Of a stretch of DNA of 64,000 nucleotides, positions 1 through 6,850 are shown piece after piece. The position numbers were made by a program, and so were the translations under genes. The notes under the pieces were generated by a model. The model made no database searches. It was not told the origin of the DNA and saw only the letters and a program-made list of their open reading frames with translations. The stretch covers positions 1 through 64,000 of the forward strand of contig NZ_SOEB01000011.1 in NCBI RefSeq assembly GCF_004365965.1. The letters are read 5' to 3'. The DNA comes from Rhodovulum visakhapatnamense (lineage in GTDB: Bacteria; Pseudomonadota; Alphaproteobacteria; Rhodobacterales; Rhodobacteraceae). Every line of letters starts with the position of its first letter. Within the stretch, counting starts at the first letter, position 1.

Positions 1-83
1 TTCGATGCCTTCATGCGTTTCCGCTCCTCTCCCAGCCAGGAAAGATTAGCCGAAAACTCCAGCTTCAAACGGTCCAGTTTTCA
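1..83 (-). mobile_element. IS3-family insertion sequence, left end and start of orfA (truncated by window edge)
   Basis: Read on the minus strand, a terminal-looking TGAAAACTGGACC begins at 83. It is followed by about 70 bases with a purine-rich ribosome site (GAGAGGAGCGG) and an ATG at 14 that reads M-K-A-S before the window ends. This leader and M-K-A-S start look to me like the orfA end of IS407-type IS3 elements. Only about 14 coding bases are visible, so the family call comes from the leader and start context. The element abuts an IS5-like remnant, so this is a nested insertion site. Confidence 0.5.
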
Positions 84-103
84 GGGAACAGAGCACACGC
101 TGT

Positions 104-264
104 ATGAAGATTATCCCGCTCAACACCCGTCGGTCATCGATCCAGGGCGTCCCGCGGGAGTTCGGGAGTTTGGAGGGTCAGAAAACAGTCCGGGGGACTG
201 TTTTCCCGACAAACGGACGCAGCCGCGCCATCTGCGCTTCTGTCAGCCGGAAAAGCTCGCTCAT
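104..264 (-). pseudogene. IS5-family transposase remnant, interrupted
   Basis: Starting at 264 on the minus strand the frame reads MSELFRLTEAQMARLRPF, the typical N-terminus of small IS5-family transposases. It then runs into a palindromic insert and a stop at about 178-180. Past the insert, at about 141-104, the same family resumes as IDDRRVLSGIIF. The codons that should encode the linking FPKSHG-like segment are replaced by roughly 65 foreign bases. Downstream, family similarity is lost within a few codons of 104, before the IS3-like end at 83. This is a dead fragment with no catalytic region left. Confidence 0.6.
138..207. repeat. Short palindromic element inserted in the IS5-like remnant
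   Basis: About 65-70 bases interrupt the transposase codons. They contain a perfect 11-bp inverted repeat (GAAAACAGTCC at 181-191, GGACTGTTTTC at 195-205) with a 3-base loop. The flank carries two CTCCCG-like units on the minus strand. The boundaries are inferred from where transposase similarity stops and resumes. It resembles a REP- or MITE-like unit, but no second copy is present in this window. Confidence 0.5.
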
Positions 265-335
265 GATCCCTCCCGAAATCGGAAGATGGAATCACGCGGC
301 GAGCCCGCGCTCAAGCGGATTAATGTGTCCTGACT

Positions 336-1067
336 CTAGGACAGGCCGATCCGGGTCAGGCCCCAGACAAGTGCGATCAACAGCGGCTGATGGATCAGAT
401 AGATCGCAAGGCTGTTCCGTCCGGGCCAGGCAAGCCAGCGGGTCAGGCGGCCGGGCGACCCCGAGAGCCGGTCCCAGAGCCCGTGGCGGCGGCCCAGCCC
501 GGCCAGCGCCATTCCGGCAAGGAAGGCGGCCGCCCAGGGAAAGAGGGGCTCGAAATCGACGCTCGGGCGCGGGGTCGCGGTCAGCCCGGTCCAGTCGAGC
601 CAGCCCAGGTCGGGGATCGGGGCCGGGCGGGGAGCCAGCAGGACCGCAAGCGCCAGCAGGGCAGGGACGAAAGGCGGCAGGCGCAGCAGCAAAAGCCCCA
701 GAAGGCTGGCGGCCGCAATGGCATGCAGGATGCCGAAATAGACGAAGGCGGCCGGAAACACGGCCCAGGTCCCGAGGCTGACCGCCCCGGCTGCGGCCGC
801 GATCCGCAGCAGGCGGCGCAGGACGGCGCGGGGGCGGACGCGCGCGCCATGGGCCAGCTGCAGGCTGACCCCGGCCAGCGCCAGAAAGGCCGCCGCGACC
901 GTGACCGACAGCACCCGGAAGCCGCCCGAGACGACCGTGCCCGGGGGCAGATGGCCGAACATCTCGAGATCGTAGCTGAAATGAAAGACCACCATCCCGG
1001 CCAGAGCCGCGCTGCGGGCGAGGTCGATGGCGGCAATGCGGGGCAGGGGGCGGGCCGGGCCGGTCAA
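336..1067 (-). CDS. DUF1624 (heparan-alpha-glucosaminide N-acetyltransferase-like) membrane protein
   Basis: A 243-residue polytopic membrane protein of the DUF1624/HGSNAT catalytic-domain type, a family of membrane acyltransferases. The N-terminus carries the family pattern RIAAIDLARSAALAGMVVFHF with the His-Phe pair in the first membrane segment. Several hydrophobic helices follow, and the end (NSLAIYLIHQPLL) is typical of acyltransferase-3-like proteins. I place the start at a TTG (1067) that overlaps the TGA stop of soxT as TTGA, because the conserved N-terminus begins just after it and no ATG precedes it. This suggests translational coupling to soxT. Substrate unknown; a role in sulfur metabolism is only implied by position. 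Confidence 0.72.
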   Translation of the reverse strand: MTGPARPLPRIAAIDLARSAALAGMVVFHFSYDLEMFGHLPPGTVVSGGFRVLSVTVAAAFLALAGVSLQLAHGARVRPRAVLRRLLRIAAAAGAVSLGTWAVFPAAFVYFGILHAIAAASLLGLLLLRLPPFVPALLALAVLLAPRPAPIPDLGWLDWTGLTATPRPSVDFEPLFPWAAAFLAGMALAGLGRRHGLWDRLSGSPGRLTRWLAWPGRNSLAIYLIHQPLLIALVWGLTRIGLS

Positions 1068-2110
1068 TCGGGCTGGAACCCCGCGATCAGCCGGCGCAGC
1101 CCGAAGACCGCCCCCGCCGAAATCGCCGCCAGCGTCACCGGCGCCGACCAGGCCAGGGTCGCGAAGGCGGTGATCCCCTGGCCCACCGAACAGCCCAGCG
1201 CCACCACGCCGCCGACCCCCATCAGCGCCGCGCCGCCGACCTGACGGCCCAGCTCGCGCGGGTCTTCGCAGGCCTCCCAGCGGAACGAGCGTTTGCGGCG
1301 CGACCCGAGCCAGGCGCCCGCCAGAACCCCCAGAACCGAGCCGACGGAAAACGACAGCCCGCCCGCCGAGGAGGTCATCATCCACAAAAGCGTGCGGCCC
1401 AGCGGGGCGGTGAAGGTATGGCCCTCGACCGCGACCGCGCCGAGCGTCGCGTGGCTGATCGCCGAGGTCCCCCACAGCGCCGCCGTCACCGCCAGCCCGA
1501 CCGCGACCGCCCAGCCGATCCGGTGCGGCTCGGCCCGCATCGGGCGGTGCAGGATGCCCCAGCCGAAGGCCGCGGCGGCCAGCGTCAGCGCCACGGCCAG
1601 CGCGGGCAGGCCTGTCAGTTCGGCGGTCGAGACCGCCAGGCTTTGCAGCCCGTCCGAGGGCTCTTGCGGGAAGGCCAGATCGCGCAAGGGCGCCAGCGGG
1701 CCCGACAGGGTGACGAAGCCGCAGATCGAGATCACCACCACGATCACCAGCGATCTGAGGTCGCCGCCGCCGAACCGCGCCAGCGCGCCAAAGCCGCAAT
1801 TGCCCGCCAGCGCCATGCCATAGCCGAAGGCCAGCCCGCCCAGCACGCTGGCAGCCGGGTTCCAGCGGATCGCGTGATAGATGGTGGCGCCGGTGTCGAT
1901 CTGGCCCGCGGCGGCCAGCAGCGAGGTCGCGGCGATGGCGGTGCCGAGGATCACGCCCCACATCCGCAGCCGCCGCTGGTCGCCGCCCCAGATCGCGGTC
2001 TCGAGCGCGCCGAGCGTGCAGAAATCGCCCAGCCTGGCGGCAAGCCCCAGCACCGAGCCGGTGACAAGGCCGATCAGCGCGGCCCAGGCGCCCGGCGGTA
2101 TCGTCTCCAT
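1064..2110 (-). CDS. soxT: SoxT, YeeE/YedE-family thiosulfate/sulfur transporter
   Basis: A 348-residue inner-membrane protein with about nine to ten hydrophobic segments. It has the hallmark small-residue cysteine motifs of the YeeE/YedE family: GDFCTLGALE near residue 30, GNCGFGAL near 105, and GCSVGQG near 310. These cysteines relay thiosulfate through the membrane in characterised YeeE. In sox loci the homologue is called SoxT and lies beside soxR, as here. It presumably moves thiosulfate or a sulfur compound across the inner membrane and may contribute to induction. It is the third gene of the leftward soxS-soxR-soxT transcript and overlaps the downstream DUF1624 gene by four bases. Confidence 0.87.
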   Translation of the reverse strand: METIPPGAWAALIGLVTGSVLGLAARLGDFCTLGALETAIWGGDQRRLRMWGVILGTAIAATSLLAAAGQIDTGATIYHAIRWNPAASVLGGLAFGYGMALAGNCGFGALARFGGGDLRSLVIVVVISICGFVTLSGPLAPLRDLAFPQEPSDGLQSLAVSTAELTGLPALAVALTLAAAAFGWGILHRPMRAEPHRIGWAVAVGLAVTAALWGTSAISHATLGAVAVEGHTFTAPLGRTLLWMMTSSAGGLSFSVGSVLGVLAGAWLGSRRKRSFRWEACEDPRELGRQVGGAALMGVGGVVALGCSVGQGITAFATLAWSAPVTLAAISAGAVFGLRRLIAGFQPD

Positions 2111-2161
2111 CGCGTCTTCCCCCCTCGGCGGGACCGCCTCTGCGGGCGCCCGCCCCCTTCG

Positions 2162-2668
2162 TCAGTCGCGCGCCTCCGCCGCCCGGGGCGGCGCCTTGGC
2201 AGTGCAGAACATGTCATGCATCAGCTCGAGCAGCCGACGCGCCTTTTCGTCGGCCAGCGAATAGTAGATCGCCTTGCCCTCGCGCCGGTAGGACACGAGC
2301 CCTTCCAGCCGCAGCCGCGCCAGCTGCTGGCTGACCGCCGCCTGGCGCGAGGACAGAAGCGTTTCCAGCTCGGTCACCGATTTCTCGCCGGTCGACAGGT
2401 GGCACAGGATCATCAGCCGGCCCTCATGCGACAGCGCTTTCAGAAAGCTCGACGCGGTTTCGGCATGCTGGACCATATCCTCGGCCTGCACCTCATCCAT
2501 CGACGGCACGGGGCCGTCCCGGCCGCCGTCGCGGCCATCGTCCTCTGGCGGGGCAGCCTCTGTCGTCATCGCATCACGGGGCATCAGCACCACCCCGTCT
2601 TCTCCCCGGTTGCGGCCGCGCCCGCCGCGCGTCGGGGTCCGGCCTGCCTGTTGCACATCCTCACTCAC
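2162..2668 (-). CDS. soxR: SoxR, ArsR-family persulfide-responsive repressor
   Basis: A winged-helix ArsR-family repressor of the sox operon. Residues about 68-150 form the DNA-binding domain, with recognition region SSRQAAVSQQLARLR and wing LVSYRREGKAIYYSL. Two cysteines, C89 in LMILCHL and C155 in HDMFCTA, are 66 residues apart. This is the same spacing as C41/C107 of SqrR and C50/C116 of characterised SoxR, where they form a polysulfide bridge that releases DNA. The start is uncertain. A GTG at 2668 overlaps soxS by 8 bases, but the first 50-odd residues are low-complexity, and ATGs at 2584 or 2569 would give a more usual length. Confidence 0.85.
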   Translation of the reverse strand: MSEDVQQAGRTPTRGGRGRNRGEDGVVLMPRDAMTTEAAPPEDDGRDGGRDGPVPSMDEVQAEDMVQHAETASSFLKALSHEGRLMILCHLSTGEKSVTELETLLSSRQAAVSQQLARLRLEGLVSYRREGKAIYYSLADEKARRLLELMHDMFCTAKAPPRAAEARD

Positions 2669-3047
2669 CCTCGTCCGTCTGTGCCCATTCGGGCTGTCCC
2701 TGCACCATGGCTCCGATCAGGCCCCAGAAGAAATCCTCGCCCGGATAGCCTTCGAGACGACCGATTTCCACCCCGTCGCGCAACAGCACGAAGGTCGGCG
2801 TGAATTGGGGTCTGGAGACAAGCCGCACGTCCTCTGGCAGCTTGGCGTCCAGATCGATCCGGCGCAAGGGGGCGGTGCGGCCTTCGCGGGTCTTCGGCCA
2901 GATCGGCGCGATTTCGCGGTTCCACATCACGCAATAGGCGCAGCCCGTGCGCTCGACCATGCCCAGCACCAGATCGGCGCGCGCCGACGCTCCGGCGATC
3001 AGCGCCAGCCCCGCCGCGCAGATCCATGCCGCAAGGTCAGGTTTCAT
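2661..3047 (-). CDS. soxS: SoxS, periplasmic thioredoxin-like protein
   Basis: A 128-residue secreted thioredoxin-fold protein. It has an N-terminal signal peptide ending near ASARA (residue 24), a redox motif C36-A-Y-C39, and the cis-proline segment QFTPTFVLL. Characterised SoxS in Paracoccus is a periplasmic reductant that keeps the SoxYZ carrier active. It is the first gene of the leftward transcript that continues into soxR. It diverges from soxV across a 67-bp control region. The C-terminus overlaps the candidate soxR GTG start. Confidence 0.88.
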   Translation of the reverse strand: MKPDLAAWICAAGLALIAGASARADLVLGMVERTGCAYCVMWNREIAPIWPKTREGRTAPLRRIDLDAKLPEDVRLVSRPQFTPTFVLLRDGVEIGRLEGYPGEDFFWGLIGAMVQGQPEWAQTDEGE

Positions 3048-3114
3048 TTTGGGCTATCCTATCACATAGACAAATCGTAATATGTTTTCGCGTCATCGGC
3101 AAGGGAGGGCTGGG
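3048..3114. promoter_or_regulatory. Divergent soxS/soxV control region, candidate SoxR operator
   Basis: This 67-bp AT-rich gap drives two divergent transcripts. It contains an inverted repeat CTAT-N8-ATAG at 3054-3069 and the word CATAGACAAAT at 3065-3075. Related words recur before soxX (GTATGCAAAAAAC) and before soxE (CATATGCAAATAA, minus strand). The soxS-soxV gap is a known SoxR binding region in Paracoccus. That this motif is the operator here is my inference. The soxV ribosome site AGGGAGG lies at its right end. Confidence 0.5.
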
Positions 3115-3852
3115 ATGCTGGAGATTTCCTACGGGGGTGCGGCGCTGGCGGGGCTTTTGTCCTTTCTGTCGCCCTGCATCCTGCCGATCGTTCCGTTCTA
3201 CCTGTGCTACATGGCGGGCATCTCGATGACCGAGCTGCGCGGGTCCGACCGGATCCCGCCCGGCGCGGTCCGCCGCCTGGTGGTGTCGGCCATCGCCTTC
3301 GCGCTGGGGGTGACCTCGATCTTCGTGCTTCTGGGCATGGGGGCGACGGCGCTGGGGCAGGGCTTCCGCGAATGGAAGGACGAACTCAGCTATGTCGCCG
3401 CTGCGATGCTGTTCCTGTTCGGGCTGCATTTCCTGGGTGTGCTGCGCATTCCGCTGCTCTATCGCGAGGCGCGGATCGAAAGCCGGGCCGAGCCGACGAC
3501 GGTTCTGGGCGCCTATCTGATGGGGCTGGCCTTCGGCTTTGGCTGGACGCCCTGCGTGGGCCCGGCGCTGGCGGCGATCCTGATGGTGGCCAGCGGCATG
3601 GGCGACATTGCCCGAGGGGCGCTGCTGCTGCTGGTCTACGGGCTGGCGATGACGCTGCCCTTCGTGCTGGCCGCGGCCTTCGCCCGGCCGTTCCTGGCCT
3701 GGATGCAGCGCAACCGCCGGCATCTGGGCCATGTCGAAAAGGCGATGGGGGTGATGCTGGTCGTCTTCGCCGTGCTCATCGCCACCAATTCGGTCGGCTA
3801 CCTCGCGCAGGTGCTGATCGACACCGTGCCGTGGTTCACCACGCTCGGCTGA
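3115..3852 (+). CDS. soxV: SoxV, CcdA/DsbD-type thiol electron transporter
   Basis: A 245-residue, six-helix inner-membrane protein of the CcdA family that carries reducing equivalents from cytoplasmic thioredoxin to the periplasmic thioredoxin SoxW. The two redox cysteines sit in the conserved motifs LSPCILPIVPFY (residue about 20) and GWTPCVGPALAAI (about 142). The chosen ATG at 3115 follows AGGGAGG by a good distance. An upstream in-frame ATG at 3082 would add 11 charged residues and lacks a ribosome site. soxW follows after 22 bases. Confidence 0.88.
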   Translation: MLEISYGGAALAGLLSFLSPCILPIVPFYLCYMAGISMTELRGSDRIPPGAVRRLVVSAIAFALGVTSIFVLLGMGATALGQGFREWKDELSYVAAAMLFLFGLHFLGVLRIPLLYREARIESRAEPTTVLGAYLMGLAFGFGWTPCVGPALAAILMVASGMGDIARGALLLLVYGLAMTLPFVLAAAFARPFLAWMQRNRRHLGHVEKAMGVMLVVFAVLIATNSVGYLAQVLIDTVPWFTTLG

Positions 3853-3874
3853 CCGTTCTGCAGGGAGGACAACC

Positions 3875-4438
3875 ATGAAACTGACGACGCTTCTGGCCGC
3901 AGGCTTTGCGGCCCTTGCAGCCCCGGTGCTGGCCTCGCCGATGGGCGATGACGGGTTGCACAAGCCCGACTGGCTGCGCGAGACCTTCCGCGACATGCGC
4001 GAGGATCTGGGCGAGGCGCAGGCCGAGAACCGGCGGATGCTGGTGATCTGGGAACAGCGCGGCTGCATCTACTGCACGAAGATGCATGAAGAGGTGTTTC
4101 CCGATCCCGAGATCGAGGCGCTGATCCGGAAGAACTATTTCGTCGTCCAGATGAACCTGTTCGGCGATGTCGAGGTCACCGATTTCGACGGCACCGTGCT
4201 GCCCGAGAAGGAGATGGCGGCGCGCTGGGGGGTGATGTTCACGCCCACGCTGATGTTCATGCCCGAGACCGTGCCCGAGGGCGGCACCGCGGCCCAGGCG
4301 GCGGTGGCGACCATGCCCGGCGCCTTCGGCAAGGGCACGACCCGGGCGCTGCTGCAATGGGTGCTCGACCGCGGCTATGAGGGCGACGAGCATTTCCAGA
4401 AATACGTGGCCCGGACCATGGCCGACCCGTCCAACTGA
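3875..4438 (+). CDS. soxW: SoxW, periplasmic thioredoxin
   Basis: A 187-residue secreted thioredoxin-like protein. It has a signal peptide cleaved near VLASP (about residue 20), active site C64-I-Y-C67 in EQRGCIYCTKMH, and a cis-proline segment VMFTPTLMF. SoxW takes electrons from SoxV and reduces periplasmic Sox partners. A GGAGG ribosome site sits 7 bases before the ATG. It ends 114 bp before soxX, where a second sox promoter is expected. Confidence 0.87.
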   Translation: MKLTTLLAAGFAALAAPVLASPMGDDGLHKPDWLRETFRDMREDLGEAQAENRRMLVIWEQRGCIYCTKMHEEVFPDPEIEALIRKNYFVVQMNLFGDVEVTDFDGTVLPEKEMAARWGVMFTPTLMFMPETVPEGGTAAQAAVATMPGAFGKGTTRALLQWVLDRGYEGDEHFQKYVARTMADPSN

Positions 4439-4552
4439 CCGGGGCAGGGGGTGCCGGAAAGTCGTATGCAAAAAACTATATTTGTTGTTGCGTCGCGCCG
4501 GGCCGCTCCGCTACAGTCGGGTCAAGGGAGAGAAAAGGGAGGAGTCTCAGCA
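4439..4552 (+). promoter_or_regulatory. soxX-soxD operon promoter region with candidate SoxR operator
   Basis: This 114-bp gap holds an AT-rich block at 4464-4484 (GTATGCAAAAAACTATATTTG split by strand-wise similarity to the other two sox gaps). A plausible sigma-70 pair follows: TTGCGT (4488-4493), 18 bases, TACAGT (4512-4517). The soxW-soxX gap is the second SoxR target in Paracoccus. The repeated AGGGAG/GGGAGGAG purine run before 4553 supplies the soxX ribosome site. The assignment of hexamers is tentative. Confidence 0.45.
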
Positions 4553-5029
4553 ATGGGAAAGGTGGGTCTGACCGCCTTCTGCCTCGCCGTCTGGGCGGGC
4601 GCAGGGCTGGCATCCGAGGTGGCGCCGGGCGACGTCGCGATCGACGGGCAGGGCCATGTGGCCGCGCCCCTGACCGATGCGCCGGGCGATCCGGCGGCCG
4701 GGCGCAGCCTGATGACGAACCGGGCTGTGGCCAATTGCATCGCCTGTCACCAGGTCACCGAAATGTCCGACGCGCCGTTCCCCGGCACGGTCGGCCCGTC
4801 GCTCGACGGGGTCGCCGCGCGCTATTCCGAGGCGATGATCCGGGGCATCCTGGTCAATTCCAAGAACGTGTTCCCCGATACCGTGATGCCCGCCTATTAC
4901 CGGGTCGAGGGCTTCAACCGCCCGGGCATCGAGTTCACCTCGAAACCCATAGAGGGCGAGATCCAGCCGCTGATGACGGCCGCGCAGATCGAGGATGTCG
5001 TCGCCTATCTGATGACGCTGACGCAATGA
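4553..5029 (+). CDS. soxX: SoxX, monohaem c-type cytochrome subunit of SoxAX
   Basis: A 158-residue periplasmic cytochrome that accepts electrons when SoxA joins thiosulfate to the SoxY cysteine. It has a signal peptide ending near GLAS (residue 20), haem motif C62-I-A-C65-H66 and a Met ligand in DTVMPAYY. The C-terminal helix AAQIEDVVAYLMTL is typical of class I cytochromes. The ATG at 4553 was preferred over an in-frame ATG at 4451 because it has a strong ribosome site (GGGAGGAG) and starts directly at the signal peptide. It is the first gene of soxXYZABCD. Confidence 0.93.
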   Translation: MGKVGLTAFCLAVWAGAGLASEVAPGDVAIDGQGHVAAPLTDAPGDPAAGRSLMTNRAVANCIACHQVTEMSDAPFPGTVGPSLDGVAARYSEAMIRGILVNSKNVFPDTVMPAYYRVEGFNRPGIEFTSKPIEGEIQPLMTAAQIEDVVAYLMTLTQ

Positions 5030-5069
5030 GCGCCCCGGCCGCCGGGCGCGCCTGAGCAAGGAGGAAGAG

Positions 5070-5489
5070 ATGGAGTTCACCAGACGAGGCGCGATGGCTC
5101 TGGGCGCGGGGCTCGCCGCGGCGCTGATGCTGCCGGCGCAGGCGCTGCGCGCGGCTGCCGATGACAAGATCGCCGAATTCACCGGCGGCGCCGCGATGGG
5201 CGAGGGCGGGATCACCCTGACCACGCCCGAGATCGCCGAGAACGGCAACACCGTCCCGATCGAGGTCAGCGCCCCCGGCGCGGTCGAGATCCTGGTTCTG
5301 GCCTCGGCCAACCCGACGCCCGACGTGGCACGGGTCAGCTTCGGCCCGCTCGCGGGCGCGCAGCGCCTGTCGACCCGCATCCGGCTGGGCGGCACGCAGG
5401 ACGTGATCGCCATCGCGAAGATGGCCGATGGCAGCTTCCAGCGCGCGGCGAATACCGTGAAGGTCACCATCGGCGGCTGCGGCGGCTGA
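5070..5489 (+). CDS. soxY: SoxY, sulfur-carrier subunit of SoxYZ
   Basis: A 139-residue periplasmic carrier on which all thiosulfate-oxidation intermediates are bound. The mature protein ends in the swinging-arm motif GGCGG, with the carrier cysteine at residue 137. The N-terminus carries a twin-arginine-like start (FTRRGAMALG), fitting export of a folded SoxYZ dimer in which SoxZ, lacking a signal, is carried along. A GGAGG ribosome site precedes the ATG. soxZ follows after 19 bases. Confidence 0.95.
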   Translation: MEFTRRGAMALGAGLAAALMLPAQALRAAADDKIAEFTGGAAMGEGGITLTTPEIAENGNTVPIEVSAPGAVEILVLASANPTPDVARVSFGPLAGAQRLSTRIRLGGTQDVIAIAKMADGSFQRAANTVKVTIGGCGG

Positions 5490-5508
5490 GACGAGAGGAG
5501 AAAGACAC

Positions 5509-5838
5509 ATGGCAGAAGGCGTCAAACCCCGCGTCAAGGCCCCGAAGACGGCCGCTGCGGGCGAAACCGTGGTCATCAAGACCCTGATCAGCCACCAGAT
5601 GGAATCCGGCCAGCGCAAGGACAGCGACGGCACCCCCATTCCGCGCTCGATCATCAACCGCTTCAGCGTGGCCTTCAACGGCCAGAACGTGATCGATGTG
5701 GCGCTGGCCCCGGCGATCTCGACCAATCCCTATTTCGAGTTCGAGGCGGTGATCCCGGAAGCGGGCGACATGGTGTTCACCTGGTACGACGACGACGGGT
5801 CGGTCTACGAGGACGTGAAGTCGATCGCCATCGGCTGA
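5509..5838 (+). CDS. soxZ: SoxZ, partner subunit of SoxYZ
   Basis: A 109-residue immunoglobulin-like protein without a signal peptide that forms the SoxYZ heterodimer. The family landmarks are present: PRVKAPKTAAAGETVVIKTLI at the N-terminus (a beta-sandwich strand pair), the HQMESGQRKD loop and the AVIPEAGDMVFTWYDDDG strand. It is probably exported with SoxY via Tat. A GAGGAG ribosome site lies just before the ATG. Confidence 0.94.
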   Translation: MAEGVKPRVKAPKTAAAGETVVIKTLISHQMESGQRKDSDGTPIPRSIINRFSVAFNGQNVIDVALAPAISTNPYFEFEAVIPEAGDMVFTWYDDDGSVYEDVKSIAIG

Positions 5839-5881
5839 GCCGCCCGCGCCTCAGGCGCGCTGTTTCGAGGGAGGGGAGCAG

Positions 5882-6745
5882 ATGAAGACCAACAGACTGA
5901 CAGGCATGGCTGCGGCACTGGCCTGCGGCGCCCTGCTGGGCGGCGGGGTCGCCTCGGCCGGGCCGGACGATCCGCTGATCATCAACGGCGATCTCGAGAT
6001 CGTCACCCGCACCGCGGCGCCGCCGCATCTCGAAGGCCATCTCGACGAGATCCGGTCCGGCTGGACCTTCCGCAGCGACGATACCCAGGCGCTGGAGCTG
6101 GACGATTTCGACAATCCGGGCATGATCTTCGTCGAGGCCGCGCGCGAGGTCTGGGACACGCCCGAGGGCAGCGCCGGCAAGTCCTGCGCCGACTGCCATG
6201 GCACGGTCGACGAGGGCATGCTGGGGGTCCGCGCGCATTACCCGAAATGGGTCGAAAGCGCGGGCGAGGTCCGCACGGTCGAGCAGATGATCAATGCCTG
6301 CCGCACCTCGCGCATGGGTGCCGACGAGTGGAAATACATCGGCAGCGACATGACCCAGATGGTCGCGCTGATCGCCTCGGTCTCGCGCGGGATGCCGGTC
6401 GATGTGGCCATCGACGGCCCGGCCCGGTCGACCTGGGAGAAGGGCAAGGAAATCTACTATACCCGCTACGGCCAGCTCGACCTGTCCTGCGCCAACTGCC
6501 ACGAGCAGTATTTCGACCATTACATCCGCGCCGACCATCTGAGCCAGGGCCAGATCAACGGCTTTCCCAGCTACCGGCTGAAGAACACCAAGCTCAATGC
6601 CGTGCAGGACCGGTTCAAGGGCTGCATCCGCGACACCCGCGGCGTGCCCTTCGCGGTCGGCTCGCCCGAATTCGTGGCGCTGGAGCTTTACGTCGCCTCG
6701 CGCGGCAACGGGCTGTCGGTCGAGGGGCCGTCCGTCCGCAACTGA
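5882..6745 (+). CDS. soxA: SoxA, dihaem cytochrome, L-cysteine S-thiosulfotransferase subunit
   Basis: A 287-residue periplasmic cytochrome which, with SoxX, oxidatively couples thiosulfate to the SoxY cysteine. After a signal peptide (to about residue 26) there are two haem motifs: C102-A-D-C105-H106 and C203-A-N-C206-H207. C140 in INACRTSRMG is the expected thiolate ligand of the first haem. C248 in FKGCIRDTRG is the active-site cysteine, seen as a persulfide ligand of the catalytic haem in solved SoxAX. It is therefore the dihaem type of SoxA found in Rhodovulum and Paracoccus. A strong hairpin lies just past its stop. Confidence 0.95.
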   Translation: MKTNRLTGMAAALACGALLGGGVASAGPDDPLIINGDLEIVTRTAAPPHLEGHLDEIRSGWTFRSDDTQALELDDFDNPGMIFVEAAREVWDTPEGSAGKSCADCHGTVDEGMLGVRAHYPKWVESAGEVRTVEQMINACRTSRMGADEWKYIGSDMTQMVALIASVSRGMPVDVAIDGPARSTWEKGKEIYYTRYGQLDLSCANCHEQYFDHYIRADHLSQGQINGFPSYRLKNTKLNAVQDRFKGCIRDTRGVPFAVGSPEFVALELYVASRGNGLSVEGPSVRN

Positions 6746-6749
6746 TCCC

Positions 6750-6781
6750 GGGGCCCGCGCCGCTGACCCGGCGCGGGCCCC
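6750..6781 (+). terminator. 13-bp perfect hairpin between soxA and soxB
   Basis: GGGGCCCGCGCCG (6750-6762), a 6-base loop and CGGCGCGGGCCCC (6769-6781) pair perfectly, starting 4 bases after the soxA stop codon. No T-run follows, so this is more likely an mRNA-stabilising or partial-termination structure inside the operon than a full terminator. It would raise soxXYZA transcript levels relative to soxBCD. Confidence 0.6.
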
Positions 6782-6850
6782 GTCGGATCTAAAACATTCG
6801 GTTTCGTGCATGTGATGCGCAGGCCGCGATCCGGAAAGGATGCCGAAACG

